Shown: positions 37,170 through 46,903, numbered from the stretch's first letter. The stretch is DNA of 64,000 nt from Terrabacter sp. Root85 (GCF_001429185.1 NZ_LMIW01000001.1:248968-312967), one strand, 5' to 3'. Notes: generated from the sequence alone by a model not told the origin. Numbers and translations: made by a program.

Positions 37170-37319
37170 CCCGCGGGGCCGCCGCCCCGCCGGCACCCCG
37201 GCACGTCCCCGTCCCATCCCTCGGGATGAGCCTTTCGCCGAGGTGCTTCTGCTGGGCGCCTCCGAGAGGCATGATGTCGATCGGTGACCTGCGCACGTGG
37301 CCAGGCCGGGAGGAGCAGG

Positions 37320-38939
37320 ATGCAGCCGGACGGCGCTGCGCACGAGCCGCGGCCGCAGGACGCGCCGGAACCGGCCGCGGCCGGGCCGGGTGAGCCGGGT
37401 GAGCGGGGTCGCAGCCAGGTGCGCCGTGAGCTCGGGTCCGGCTTCCGCCGCGCACTCGGTCTCACCGCCCTCGGCACCGTCCTGCCGGGCGCCGGGCTGA
37501 CGCAGACCCGCAGCCGCTGGGTCGGCTGGACCATCCTCGGCATCACCCTGGCCGCGGTCGCCGGGGCGGCGTACGCCGTGCTGACCCAGGGCGTCACGAG
37601 TGCTGCGCTCACGGTCGTCGCCAGGCCCGACCTGCTCCGCGGAGCCGTCGTCGTCATCGCGCTCTGGGGCCTCGTCTGGTGCGCGTCGATCGTCCTCACG
37701 GCCGTCCAGGCGCGACCGGGTACGCTCGACCGCGGCCGCACCGGCCTGCTCGCCGCCTTCACGACGCTCATGGTGCTCGTCGTCGGCGGCGGGGCCTTCA
37801 CCGCCGCGGACTATGCCCTCATCACCCAGGACACCGTCGAGGTCGTCTTCTCGGCGCCGCCGTCGCGACCGGGCGTGGGCGCGAGGGTCGTCGAGGGCGA
37901 CGACCCGTGGGCCGAGCAGGCCCGGGTCAACCTCCTGCTGCTCGGCTCCGACGCGGGCTCCGACCGCATCGGCACCCGCACGGACTCGATGATCGTCGCG
38001 AGCATCGACACGCACTCCGGGCGCACGACGCTCATCTCGATGCCCCGCAACCTGCTCAAGGCTCCGCTCGCCCCCGGCAGCCCCCTCCGCGCCCGCTACC
38101 CGTCCGGCCACTTCGGCTCGCCCGAGCGGTCCTGCGCCCAGAACGAGCCCGGCGCGACCGGCCAGTGCATGCTCACCAACCTCTACAGCGAGGCGGAGGG
38201 GTATGCCGTCGACCACCCGGGCGCCTACCCCAAGGGTGTCGTGCCGGGCCGGGAGGAGATCCGCGGCACCGTCCAGCAGATCGTCGGGCTGACGATCGAC
38301 CACGTCGTCGTCATCGACCTCAAGGGCTTCTCGCTGCTCATCGACGCCATGGGCGGGCTCGACATCAACGTCAAGGACGCCGGCACGGGCGGCCCGCTGC
38401 CGATCGGTGGGCGCGTGACCGCCGACCAGCGCATCGTCGGCGTCAAGGCGTGGTTCACGCCCGGGCGCCAGCACCTCGACGGGTGGCACTCGCTCTGGTA
38501 CGCCCGCTCGCGTGCCGCCGACAGCGACACGTTCCGGCAGGCCCGGCAGCGGTGCGTCGTCCAGGCGATCGTCGGGCAGGTGAACCCGGCCGAGATGGTG
38601 GCGCAGTACCCCCAGCTGGCCCGCATCGCGCGCGACAACATCTACACCGACATCCCGGCCCGGAGCCTGCCTGCCTTCGTCGACCTCGTCGAGCGGGTGC
38701 AGAAGGCCAAGGTCAACAGTGTGACGCTGACCCTCGACGACGGCATCAAGCCGTGGGACCCCGACTACGCCAAGGTCCGCGCCCTCGTCAGGAAGGGGAT
38801 CGCCGCGCCGAAGCCGGCGAAGACGCCGACGCCGACGTCCACGACGCCCGGTTCCGCGGGCGGCACGGGCGCGGCGACCCGGACGCCGCGCACCCCCGCG
38901 ACGCCGAGCCCGACGACGACGCCGTACGCGCAGTGCTGA
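37320..38939 (+). CDS. LytR-CpsA-Psr (LCP) family cell-wall ligase
   Basis: 539 residues, ATG 37320 after GGAGGAG. A cytoplasmic N-terminus of about 45 residues precedes three to four hydrophobic segments (~55-175), then the extracellular LCP domain. Core pieces are NLLLLGSDAGSDRIGTRTDSMIVASID, TTLISMPRNLL, VVVIDLKGFSLLIDAMGGLDI and WYARSRAADSDTFRQARQRCVVQAI, supplying the Asp and Arg residues that bind the prenyl-pyrophosphate substrate. A Thr/Pro-rich tail ends the protein. It attaches glycopolymers such as teichoic acid-like chains or capsule to peptidoglycan. The multi-spanning N-terminus is longer than the single anchor of typical members. Confidence 0.9.
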   Translation: MQPDGAAHEPRPQDAPEPAAAGPGEPGERGRSQVRRELGSGFRRALGLTALGTVLPGAGLTQTRSRWVGWTILGITLAAVAGAAYAVLTQGVTSAALTVVARPDLLRGAVVVIALWGLVWCASIVLTAVQARPGTLDRGRTGLLAAFTTLMVLVVGGGAFTAADYALITQDTVEVVFSAPPSRPGVGARVVEGDDPWAEQARVNLLLLGSDAGSDRIGTRTDSMIVASIDTHSGRTTLISMPRNLLKAPLAPGSPLRARYPSGHFGSPERSCAQNEPGATGQCMLTNLYSEAEGYAVDHPGAYPKGVVPGREEIRGTVQQIVGLTIDHVVVIDLKGFSLLIDAMGGLDINVKDAGTGGPLPIGGRVTADQRIVGVKAWFTPGRQHLDGWHSLWYARSRAADSDTFRQARQRCVVQAIVGQVNPAEMVAQYPQLARIARDNIYTDIPARSLPAFVDLVERVQKAKVNSVTLTLDDGIKPWDPDYAKVRALVRKGIAAPKPAKTPTPTSTTPGSAGGTGAATRTPRTPATPSPTTTPYAQC

Positions 38940-38972
38940 GGCGGACCCGGAGCCCGCGGCTCCGGGTCCGCC
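38940..38972 (+). terminator. Perfect 15-base-pair hairpin directly after the LCP stop
   Basis: GGCGGACCCGGAGCC, loop CGC, GGCTCCGGGTCCGCC. The stem begins on the base after the TGA at 38937-38939. There is no T-tract. It is the most stable simple hairpin I saw in the window. Confidence 0.9.
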
Positions 38973-39055
38973 CGCACCGGCGACCACCTCCACCGCCTGA
39001 GGATCACCCCCGACGGGGGAATCGCCCGACGCGCGTCCCGCCTAGCGTGACGGCC

Positions 39056-39604
39056 ATGAGGACCAGCCCGATCGTCGTCGCCGCGCTCCTGTCGGTCAGC
39101 GTCGTCCCGCTCGCTGCGTGCACCTCGCAGCCGGACCCCGTGCAGGCGCGCATCACCAACCCGGCGCGTGGCACGAGCGTCAACGCCGAAGTCGGTTCCC
39201 TCCGGCTCCTCGCGACGCGCATCGACGCCCCGGAGGACCGGAAGCTGCTCACCGGCTCGAACACGGGGCTCTTCACCACGCTCGCCAACGACGGAGCCAC
39301 CGCGGACCGGCTCGTGGCCGTGAGCACCGCCTACGCCAGCCAGGTCATCACGCGCCAGGGCACCGACGGGCCCGAGGGCCCCGTCCAGGTCGACGTCCCC
39401 GCCAACGGGGTGGTCTCGCTGCAGTACCCCGGCGGCCTCCACCTCGAGATGGTCGACCTCAAGCTCGACGTGCGGGCCGGTCGGCTCCTGCCCGTGACCT
39501 TCCGCTTCGAGAAGGCCGGGAGCGTCACGGTCAACGTCTTCGTCGACGGCTTCGGTCTGCCGACCGTCTCGCCCGTCTCCCCCGTGGCACCGGCGACGAG
39601 CTGA
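39056..39604 (+). CDS. Lipoprotein with PCu(A)C-like copper-chaperone domain
   Basis: 182 residues. The signal peptide ends in a lipobox (VVPLAAC near residue 22), so it is lipid-anchored outside the cell. The C-terminal part YPGGLHLEMVDLKLDVRAGRLLPVTFRFEKAGSVTVNVFV matches the end of the PCuAC fold, including the H-x-x-M pair. The upstream His/Met ligands of the full motif are not evident, so copper binding may be weak or lost. TAGCGT seven bases before ATG 39056 suggests a leaderless start. The tail TVSPVSPVAP resembles the VSP repeats in the OhrR-like protein. Confidence 0.78.
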   Translation: MRTSPIVVAALLSVSVVPLAACTSQPDPVQARITNPARGTSVNAEVGSLRLLATRIDAPEDRKLLTGSNTGLFTTLANDGATADRLVAVSTAYASQVITRQGTDGPEGPVQVDVPANGVVSLQYPGGLHLEMVDLKLDVRAGRLLPVTFRFEKAGSVTVNVFVDGFGLPTVSPVSPVAPATS

Positions 39605-39659
39605 CCGGGGCCGACCCGCCAGACCCGCGAGCGCCGAGCTCAGTCGAGAGGATCGCGCC

Positions 39660-40058
39660 ATGGACCCCGACCACTCACCGGGTGAGGCCACCCGGGCTGC
39701 GTTGACCCGCAGCCAGCTCATCGACCTCACGACGACAGGCCGGCGCACCGGCCGACGACGGCGTATCGAGATCTTTCTGCACCATGACAACGGGCAGCTC
39801 TTCATCACCGGGATGCCCCGGGCCGACCGGACGCGCGACTGGATCCACAACATCGAGGCCGACCCCCACGTCGTGGTCCACCTGAAGCAGTCGGTCGTCG
39901 TCGACGTGCCCGCCACGGCGCGCGTCGTCACGGACCCTGACGAGCGCCGGCCCTTCATCGAGGCTGCCGCCAGACGTTGGCGGCGCACGGACGTGCCGGA
40001 GATGCTCCGGTACAGCCCGCTCATCGTGCTCACGGTCGATGACTCTTCCGACCACTGA
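39660..40058 (+). CDS. Ddn-like deazaflavin-dependent nitroreductase
   Basis: 132 residues, ATG 39660 after GAGAGG. LTTTGRRTGRRRRIEIFLHHDNGQLFITGMPRADRTRDWIHNIEADPHVVVHL is the split-barrel core of the Ddn family, in which F420H2 reduces quinones or nitro compounds. The usual membrane-associating N-terminal helix is short. F420 use is inferred from family membership; no F420 biosynthesis gene is in the window. Confidence 0.85.
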   Translation: MDPDHSPGEATRAALTRSQLIDLTTTGRRTGRRRRIEIFLHHDNGQLFITGMPRADRTRDWIHNIEADPHVVVHLKQSVVVDVPATARVVTDPDERRPFIEAAARRWRRTDVPEMLRYSPLIVLTVDDSSDH

Positions 40059-40117
40059 CCCCACGACCGGTCGACGGCCGCTCGTGATCCGGACCGACGA
40101 AGGGGCCGGCGACCGCC

Positions 40118-40567
40118 GTGGCCACGTGGGCTGAGTTCGCCGACGCCGAACCAGATCTCGCGGCCTTCGCTCGGGAGCGGATGGCGGGTCGGATCGTCTA
40201 CCTGGCCACGCTGCGGCTCGACGGTGGCCCACGTGTGCACCCGGTGTCCCCGTGGCTCGCGGCCGGGCTGCTGTGTGTGTCGTTCCGCGACACCAGCCCG
40301 AGGCTCCGCGAGGTGGGACGTGACCCGCGGTACGCGTTCCACACGGCGCAGCCGTGGGACGACCACACCGGCGACCACGGGGAGTTCATGGCACGCGGCT
40401 CGCTGGAAGAGCTCGCTCCCTCGCACCCCGCAGTGGTGGCGCGCCCGAGCCAGACGGCATACGGCCTGGTCCACTATGCGTGCTCGGTCGCGGAGGCCGT
40501 GGCCACGGAGTACACCTACGAGGAGATGCCCGTCCGCCGACGGTGGACGGCGCCTCCGTCGGCGTGA
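40118..40567 (+). CDS. FMN/F420-binding split-barrel (PNPOx-like) protein
   Basis: 149 residues from GTG 40118. DLAAFARERMAGRIVYLATLRLDGGPRVHPVSPWLAAGLLCVSF and GRDPRYAFHTAQPWDDHTGDHGEFMARGSLEEL follow the pyridoxamine-phosphate-oxidase-like fold. The short 60-base gap from the nitroreductase on the same strand suggests co-transcription. Probably a flavin or F420 reductase with unknown substrate. Confidence 0.8.
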   Translation: MATWAEFADAEPDLAAFARERMAGRIVYLATLRLDGGPRVHPVSPWLAAGLLCVSFRDTSPRLREVGRDPRYAFHTAQPWDDHTGDHGEFMARGSLEELAPSHPAVVARPSQTAYGLVHYACSVAEAVATEYTYEEMPVRRRWTAPPSA

Positions 40568-40621
40568 CCGGGTGGCGGCGACGTCACCCACGGGGCCCCA
40601 GGCGTGCCTCGCCGGACCCGA

Positions 40622-42061
40622 CTACACCTGGGCCAGGTCGAGCACCTGAGGCGGCTCGCTCCAGATCCGGCGGGAGACCTGCTCGGGATAGTTCGTGACC
40701 TCCGGCTCGGCATCGAACAGTCGCGTCGCTCCGGTGTCGTAGGAGGGCCACCCGGGGTCGCCGTTCGTCGCGAACGCCGTCCACGCGCTCCGCATCTGCT
40801 CGGACACCGCCTCGGCCTCCGCCGTGGGGCGGCCGATGAGCAGGGCCGGCTGACCGACCGTGAGGGTGCCGAACACGAGCGGCACGTCCAGCCCGTGGCA
40901 GGCCCCGAGGACCCCGCCCATGCCGGGTGCCGGCCAGGTCAGCTCGTAGAGGTGGACCCGGCCACCCGCGGCCAGCTGGGCCTCGGCGAGGTGCAGGGAC
41001 GGCATCCGGAAGAGCCAGTCCGACCGCACCACGTCGTAGAGCTCCTCGGGGTCGGGGAAGCTCTCGCGGTAGCGCCCCGGGTCGGGGCCGAAGATCTCGG
41101 CCGCCTCGAAGGCCTGCGCCTCGGTGATCGCGCCCAGCTGCCCGCTCAGCGCCGTGAGCAGCCGCTGCTCGTGGCGCGTGTGGCCGACCATCAGCTCGAC
41201 CCGCCCGGTCAGCCCGAGCCACGGGGTCGTCGGGAGCACGTCACCGTCGACGACCGGCGCCAGGGGGACGTGTGCGTGGGCCGCGCGCCCCCAGCGGTCC
41301 GCGTGCAGCCCCATCGTCGCCGCCACGGCATCGGCGGCTGCGGGCAGGGTCCGGGGGTCGGCCGCCGGCAGCTCGGAGGGGTCCAGTCCGAGCTCGGCCG
41401 CGCAGGCCCGGGTGATGTCGGCGGCCAACCGAGGGGTGAAGAACGTGCCGGGCAGGCTCTGCGCGACGGCCCGGTGGAAGAGCCCGGAGGCGCGGGGCAT
41501 GGCGAGCAGCGCCGCCACCGAACCGCCACCCGCGGACTGGCCGAAGACCGTGACCCGCTCGGGGTCGCCGCCGAAGGCGCCGATGTTGTCGCGGACCCAC
41601 TCGAGCGCGGCGACCTGGTCCAGCAGCCCACGGTTCGCCGGCGTGCCGTCGACCCAGCCGAAACCGTCCAGGCCGACCCGGTAGTTGAAGGTCACGACGA
41701 CGACCCCGCCGCGCGCTAGGAGGCCCCCGTCGTACTCAGGCAGGCCGGACGTGCCGAAGAGGTAGGCGCCTCCCTGGATCCAGACCATGACGGGTGACCG
41801 GCGCCCCAGCCCCGGCGACCAGACGTTGACGGTCAGCCAGTCGTCGCCCTCGTCGGTCGGGGCGTCCATGCCGAAGGCGGCCGACTGCGGCGGCGGTGGA
41901 CCGAACGCGCGGGCCGGGCGGGTGCCGGCCCAGGGCCGCACCGGTCCGGGGGCTGCGAAGGGAGCGGGCGGGGCGGCGTACGGGATGCCGCGGAAGACGG
42001 CGAGGCCGCCCTCGGTGGCGCCGCGCACGACGCCACCCGTGACCTCGACGTCGATGTCCAC
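40622..42061 (-). CDS. Type B carboxylesterase
   Basis: 479 residues of the cholinesterase-like alpha/beta hydrolase family. GVVRGATEGGLAVFRGIPYAAPP starts the domain, the oxyanion loop is MVWIQGGAYLFG, the nucleophile elbow is TVFGQSAGGGS near residue 190, and a C-terminal His is in GACHGLDVPLVFG. GTG 42061 is preceded by GACAAT on the minus strand with no ribosome-binding site, suggesting leaderless expression. No signal peptide, so intracellular ester or drug hydrolysis is likely. Confidence 0.9.
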   Translation of the reverse strand: MDIDVEVTGGVVRGATEGGLAVFRGIPYAAPPAPFAAPGPVRPWAGTRPARAFGPPPPQSAAFGMDAPTDEGDDWLTVNVWSPGLGRRSPVMVWIQGGAYLFGTSGLPEYDGGLLARGGVVVVTFNYRVGLDGFGWVDGTPANRGLLDQVAALEWVRDNIGAFGGDPERVTVFGQSAGGGSVAALLAMPRASGLFHRAVAQSLPGTFFTPRLAADITRACAAELGLDPSELPAADPRTLPAAADAVAATMGLHADRWGRAAHAHVPLAPVVDGDVLPTTPWLGLTGRVELMVGHTRHEQRLLTALSGQLGAITEAQAFEAAEIFGPDPGRYRESFPDPEELYDVVRSDWLFRMPSLHLAEAQLAAGGRVHLYELTWPAPGMGGVLGACHGLDVPLVFGTLTVGQPALLIGRPTAEAEAVSEQMRSAWTAFATNGDPGWPSYDTGATRLFDAEPEVTNYPEQVSRRIWSEPPQVLDLAQV

Positions 42062-42144
42062 CCGACGATTGTCGCCGCGACCCCGGCCGCGGGGCCAGCC
42101 CATTTCGCCGGGGTCGGTCCGCGCCGGAGCGGCACGGACGGCGT

Positions 42145-43662
42145 TCACCTGCCGGGCGTGGCCGGCCTCTCGAACGCGCAGGCGAGCTCGATGAGCAGCC
42201 GGCTCCCGAAGCCGGTGGCCCCCTTGTTGCGCCAGCCTCTGGCCTCCGGCAGCTGTGCCGTGCCCGCGATGTCGATGTGGGCCCACGGCTTGTCGCCGAC
42301 GAACTCCTCGAGGAAGAGGGCCGACGTGATCTGGCCGGCGTTCGGACCGCCGAGGTTGGTCATGTCGGCGATCGGCGAGTCGAGCTGCGACCGGTAGCGG
42401 CGATGCAGCGGCAGCGGCCAGACCGGCTCGTCGACCACCGCCCCCGCTGCCCGGACCTGGTCGACGAGCGCGTCCGAGTTGCCCATGACACCGGCGATGT
42501 CGACACCGAGGGCCCGCAGGCACGCACCGGTCAGGGTGGCGATGTCGACGATGGCGTCGACGTCGAGCTCGACGGCGAGAGCGAGCGCGTCCGCCATGAC
42601 GAGACGTCCCTCGGCATCGGTGTTGAGCACCTCGACGGTCTTGCCGTTGCGCATCCGGAGCACGTCGCCGAGCTTGAGCGCCGAGCCGGAGGGCATGTTG
42701 TCGGTGCACATGAGGTAGCCGGTCACCTCGGTCTGGCAGCCGACGGCACGCAGCGCGGTCATGGCGGCGAGCACCGTGGCAGCACCGGTCATGTCGTTCT
42801 TCATCTGCGCGTGCGACTCGTCGCTCGGCTTGAGGCTGATGCCGCCGGAGTCGTACATGATGCCCTTGCCCACGAGGGCGAGGTGCCCGCGCGACTCGCC
42901 CTCCGGCACGTAGTGCAGACGCACCATGCGCGGCTCCTCGACGCTGCCGAGGTTGACCCCGAGCAGCCCGCCGCACCCCATCTCGACGAGCTCGTCGAGG
43001 CCGACGACGTCCACGTCCAGTCCGGCGTCGGGGCCGAGCTCCTGTGCGACCTCACCCATGCGGGTCGCGGTGAGCGCCGCGGCAGGACAGTTGGCGAGGT
43101 CGCGGCCGACCGCTGCCGCTCGCGCGAGCACCTCACCACGACGGACGCCCTCGACGACGGCCTCGGAGTGCTCGGCGGGGGCGATGAGGACGAGCCGCTC
43201 GAGGACTGGTTCGTCGTCGGTCTCGCTGATCCGGAAGCGCCATCGGGCGAGGAGGACACCCTCGGTGGCGGCGCGGGCGAAGTCGGCCGGCGACACGCCG
43301 ATCTCCCGGTCGGGCAGCTCGACCGCGAGGCGGGTGTGCAGGGGCACGGCCCGGGCGAAGGTCGCGGCGAGGTCACGCACCGCAGCCTCGTCGATGTCGT
43401 CGACCGCCCCGATGCCGACGGCGACGAGGGCTCGGCCACCGCTGGGGATCACGATCGTCTGCCCGCGCTTGCCGGTGAAGCCGGCGGCGCCGAGGGCGGC
43501 CGCGTCCTGCCCGAGGTCGGCCGGCGGCTCGGCGCCCTCCGCCACCGGCACCGCGACCGCCCCGACCTCGTCGGCTCCGGGCAGGTCGGTGACGACGTCG
43601 ACCGTGACGGACGACCGGGTCGACGGGATGGGATCCAGAGTGCGCATGGCAGGAGTGCTCAC
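42145..43662 (-). CDS. pepA: Leucyl aminopeptidase (M17, PepA)
   Basis: 505 residues. GTG 43662 is chosen over ATG 43647 because GGAAGGAG lies five bases before the GTG. The C-terminal catalytic domain shows LVGKGIMYDSGGISLKPSD, MKNDMTGAATVLAAM and the M17 signature NTDAEGRLVMADAL, with Lys, Asp and Glu ligands for two metal ions. It cleaves N-terminal residues from peptides; mycothiol-conjugate processing has also been proposed for some relatives. Divergent from the SLC13-like permease. Confidence 0.95.
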   Translation of the reverse strand: MSTPAMRTLDPIPSTRSSVTVDVVTDLPGADEVGAVAVPVAEGAEPPADLGQDAAALGAAGFTGKRGQTIVIPSGGRALVAVGIGAVDDIDEAAVRDLAATFARAVPLHTRLAVELPDREIGVSPADFARAATEGVLLARWRFRISETDDEPVLERLVLIAPAEHSEAVVEGVRRGEVLARAAAVGRDLANCPAAALTATRMGEVAQELGPDAGLDVDVVGLDELVEMGCGGLLGVNLGSVEEPRMVRLHYVPEGESRGHLALVGKGIMYDSGGISLKPSDESHAQMKNDMTGAATVLAAMTALRAVGCQTEVTGYLMCTDNMPSGSALKLGDVLRMRNGKTVEVLNTDAEGRLVMADALALAVELDVDAIVDIATLTGACLRALGVDIAGVMGNSDALVDQVRAAGAVVDEPVWPLPLHRRYRSQLDSPIADMTNLGGPNAGQITSALFLEEFVGDKPWAHIDIAGTAQLPEARGWRNKGATGFGSRLLIELACAFERPATPGR

Positions 43663-43780
43663 GCCGACTCCTTCCGGAGACGTTGGTCTTGGTCCTAACG
43701 AGCATGGCCGCGCCGCCCCCGCGACCGATTCACCCGTCGTGGGTGACCGCACCACGCCTCCCGGCACGGACGATGGGGCG

Positions 43781-45586
43781 ATGAGCCCCGCGACGACGAG
43801 CCTGGTGGTCCTCGCGGCAACCGTCGTCCTCTTCATCTGGAACCGCCTGCCCGTGGGCGGGGTGGCGGTCCTCACCTGCCTCGCGCTCTACGCGACGGGA
43901 CTCGTCGACGCGGACACGGCCCTGTCCGGGTTCGGCGACCCGGTCGTCGTCTTCATCGCCTCCCTCTTCGTCGTCAGCGAGGCCATCGACTCGGCCGGTG
44001 TGACGACGTGGGCGGGCCAGCGGCTCATCGACGTCGTCGGTGACGGAGCGGTGCGCCTCATGGTCGCGGTGCTCGGTCTGTGCGCGGTCCTGACCGCCGT
44101 CATCACCCTCAACGGCTCGGTCGCCGCCCTCCTGCCCATGGTTCTCGTGCTCGCCACCCGGATCCGGCGGTCGCCCTCGCTCATGCTCATGCCGATGGCC
44201 TTCGCCGGGAGCGCCGGATCCCTCCTCGCCCTGACAGGCAGCCCGGTCAACGTCATCGTCTCCAACGCTGCCGTCGACGCCGGTGTCGAGCCGTTCGGCT
44301 TCTTCGACTTCGCCGTCGTCGGCCTCCCCCTCGTCATCGGCACGGTGACGCTGGGGGTCCTGCTCGGGCCACGGGTGCTGCCCCGCCGGTCCTCCTCCCA
44401 GCCGGTCCGTGACCTCGGTCGGCACGCGAGCCGGCTCGCCGCCTACTACGAGCTCCACGACGGCTTCTACCGCCTCCGGGTGCGCCCGGGGTCGCCCGTC
44501 GTCGGGGTGCCCGCGTCGAGACTCGACCTCGCGGCATACCCGGGGGTGACCCTCATCGGCGTGCAGAGTGCCGGCGGTCACGCCGTGACGGGAGCGACCC
44601 CGGTCGGGGACGACGACGTCGTCGTCGTCAGCGGGGCGAGCGATGCCGTGAGCCGCCTCGTGCCCGAGCTGCGCCTCGCCGTCGCGATGCGACCGGTCAC
44701 GGTCGAGTCGGCCGGCATCATGAACCGCGAGGTGGGCGTGGCCGAGGTCGTCGTCCCTCCACGCTCGCCACTCGTCGGTGAGACGTCCTTCCCCGGCCAG
44801 ATGCGTGGCAGCGACCTCGTCGTGCTCGGGATCCGCCGGCTCGGGAAGGACCTGGGTGCGACGCCGCACGAGCTGACGGCCGGGGACAGCCTCCTGCTGC
44901 ACGGCACGTGGACGTCGATCGAGGAGCTCGTGCACGACCGTGACGTGCTCCTGGTCGACTCCCCGGATCTCGTTCGGCGACAAGCAGTTCCGCTCGGTCC
45001 ACGGTCGGGCCGGGCGATCGCCGTCCTCCTCGTCATGGTCGTCCTGCTCGCACTGGGACTCGTGCCGCCGGCGATCGCGGGCCTCGCCGCGGCCACCGCG
45101 ATGGTGCTGACGAGGGTCGTCAGCGTCAACCAGGCCTACCGCGCCGTCTCGTGGCAGACCGTCGTGCTCATCGGCGGCCTCATCCCGCTGTCGACCGCGA
45201 TCGAGACGAGCGGCGCGGCCGACCTCGTGGCCAGGGGGCTCATCGACGTCGTGGGCGAGGGCCGGCCCTACCTCCTCCTCGTCGCGCTCTTCGGCCTCAC
45301 CGCGGTCGTCGGGCAGGTCGTCAGCAACACCGCGACGGTGCTCATCGTCGTGCCGATCGCGGTCGCAGCGGCCCAGGAGACCGGCGTCTCGGTGCTCCCG
45401 GTCCTCATGCTCGTCGCGGCCGCCGGGGCCGCGTCGCTGCTCACCCCGATCGCGACGCCCGCCAACATGATGATCATGGGCCCGGGCGGCTACCGCTTCG
45501 GCGACTACTGGCGCCTCGGTCTGCCGGTCCTGCTCCTGTGGCTGGTCGTGGCCGTCATCGTCATTCCCCTCGTGTGGCGCTTCTGA
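43781..45586 (+). CDS. SLC13-family permease with two TrkA_C domains
   Basis: 601 residues. Hydrophobic halves (~1-190 and ~400-600) with about 11 membrane segments flank a cytoplasmic region holding two TrkA_C/RCK_C-like domains (~220-385, with GVPASRLDLAAYPGVTLIGVQ and GETSFPGQMRGSDLVVLGIRR). Transport motifs include ALTGSPVNVIVSNAA and SNTATVLIVVPIAVAAA then TPIATPANMMIMGPGGY, the paired Ser-Asn-Thr motifs of divalent-anion symporters. Substrate may be sulfate or a dicarboxylate. GACGAT lies six bases before the ATG with no Shine-Dalgarno. Its 3' end overlaps the convergent gene by 26 bases. Confidence 0.9.
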   Translation: MSPATTSLVVLAATVVLFIWNRLPVGGVAVLTCLALYATGLVDADTALSGFGDPVVVFIASLFVVSEAIDSAGVTTWAGQRLIDVVGDGAVRLMVAVLGLCAVLTAVITLNGSVAALLPMVLVLATRIRRSPSLMLMPMAFAGSAGSLLALTGSPVNVIVSNAAVDAGVEPFGFFDFAVVGLPLVIGTVTLGVLLGPRVLPRRSSSQPVRDLGRHASRLAAYYELHDGFYRLRVRPGSPVVGVPASRLDLAAYPGVTLIGVQSAGGHAVTGATPVGDDDVVVVSGASDAVSRLVPELRLAVAMRPVTVESAGIMNREVGVAEVVVPPRSPLVGETSFPGQMRGSDLVVLGIRRLGKDLGATPHELTAGDSLLLHGTWTSIEELVHDRDVLLVDSPDLVRRQAVPLGPRSGRAIAVLLVMVVLLALGLVPPAIAGLAAATAMVLTRVVSVNQAYRAVSWQTVVLIGGLIPLSTAIETSGAADLVARGLIDVVGEGRPYLLLVALFGLTAVVGQVVSNTATVLIVVPIAVAAAQETGVSVLPVLMLVAAAGAASLLTPIATPANMMIMGPGGYRFGDYWRLGLPVLLLWLVVAVIVIPLVWRF

Positions 45587-46691
45587 CGGCTGCCGCCTCG
45601 GCGACGTGGGCGCGCCGCCACCGCGTGACCGTCACGGTTCCGAGTGCGAGCGGAACGAGCATCCAGCACACGCGGAAGACGACGAGCCCGGCGACGGCCT
45701 TCGTCTCGAACGGTCCCTGCTCCAGGCCGAGGATGGCGATGACGGCGGCGTCGAGCACCCCGACGCCGCCGAAGGGCAGCGCCGTGAGGGGGTAGCTGAC
45801 GAGCAGGGCCACGACGATGGTGACGGTGGGGGCCACGAGCGCCGGCACGCCCGCGAAGCGCAGCGACAGCACGAGCAGCAGCGCCTCGCTGAGGACCAGC
45901 CCGACCTGGCAGGCCATGGCCCGGCCCCAGCCGCGGCGCAGCACGTCGCCGGCCTGCCGGACGAACTCGGTGGCGCGGGTCGACCACGCCGCGGGATCGA
46001 CCCGCGGGGTGACGCGCCGCAGCTGGTGGCCGACCCATCCAGCGGCACGCGCGGCGGGCCGCTCACCGCGCGACGCGATGACGAGCCCCGCGACGACGAC
46101 GAGGCTGACAGCGCCGCTCGAGACAGCAGTCCAGACGTATGCCGGCTCGGCCTGTCCCGCGACCGCGGCCAGTCCCAGCCCGAGGACGGGCGCGCCGAAG
46201 CGCGCGACGTAGTAGGTCAGGGTGTTGAGCGAGATGCCGGCGATGGCCTCGGCGGACGGGATCCCCCACGACCGGAGCATCGCGATGCGCAGCACGACGT
46301 CGCCCGGTGGGGGTGCGACCGTCGCGACGAGGTTGGCCGACAGGTCGTTCGACACCGCCCGGCGCAGTCCGAGGGACGGCACGAAGACCGCGAGCGGGCC
46401 GGCGTTGAGGCACTGACGCAGCGCGACGACGCACAGCAACGCCAGGACCTGGACCGGAGCCAGGCCGGTGACGGCGTCCCACACGGCCGACCAGTTGACG
46501 CGTCGCACGACGCGGGAGAACCACCACAGCGCGACGAGCGTCAGGCCGATCCGCAGGGCACCGACGAGCAGCGCCCGCCGACGCAATGACCGCAGCGACT
46601 GCTCGGCTCGCGACGGCGGCTCCTGCGGCTGCTCGGACCGCCATGGCTCAGGGGGGCCAACCGCAGAGTCCCCCACGGGCTCCTGGGTCAC
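45561..46691 (-). CDS. UPF0104/YbhN-type lysylphosphatidylglycerol-synthase-like membrane protein
   Basis: 376 residues from GTG 46691. After a hydrophilic N-terminus there are about eight membrane segments with family pieces WFSRVVRRVNWSAVWDAV, NAGPLAVFVPSLGLRRAVSNDLSANLVATVAPPPGDVVLRIAMLR and LTALPFGGVGVLDAAVIAIL. This is the flippase-like half of MprF without a catalytic domain. With LysX in the same window it might move modified lipids, but many members have no known substrate. Starts 6 bases after the small upstream gene. Confidence 0.85.
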   Translation of the reverse strand: MTQEPVGDSAVGPPEPWRSEQPQEPPSRAEQSLRSLRRRALLVGALRIGLTLVALWWFSRVVRRVNWSAVWDAVTGLAPVQVLALLCVVALRQCLNAGPLAVFVPSLGLRRAVSNDLSANLVATVAPPPGDVVLRIAMLRSWGIPSAEAIAGISLNTLTYYVARFGAPVLGLGLAAVAGQAEPAYVWTAVSSGAVSLVVVAGLVIASRGERPAARAAGWVGHQLRRVTPRVDPAAWSTRATEFVRQAGDVLRRGWGRAMACQVGLVLSEALLLVLSLRFAGVPALVAPTVTIVVALLVSYPLTALPFGGVGVLDAAVIAILGLEQGPFETKAVAGLVVFRVCWMLVPLALGTVTVTRWRRAHVAEAAAVRSATRGE

Positions 46692-46696
46692 CGGCG

Positions 46697-46903
46697 CTAG
46701 TCCGGGAGTCGCCGCAGCTCGAGGAGCGTGAAGCCGAGGTCCTGGAAGCGGTCGAGGATGCCGTGCAGGTGCGGCGCGTCGACGACGTCGCCGTACATGA
46801 CCGAGCCCAGCGCGCCGACCTGGACGGTCGACTCGTCGAGCTCCGGGAAGGCCGCGCGGGCGACCTCGGGGATCTGCTCGGCCAGGATGAACTCGTAGCG
46901 CAC
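46697..46903 (-). CDS. Small conserved-looking protein, unknown function
   Basis: 68 residues from GTG 46903, preceded by a purine-rich GAAGGGGG. Alternating pattern with strands YEFILAE and helices PEVARAAFPELDE suggests a small ferredoxin-like or ACT-like fold; the end GFTLLELRRLPD resembles small regulatory subunits. No domain assigned. It is coupled to the UPF0104 protein downstream. Confidence 0.7.
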   Translation of the reverse strand: MRYEFILAEQIPEVARAAFPELDESTVQVGALGSVMYGDVVDAPHLHGILDRFQDLGFTLLELRRLPD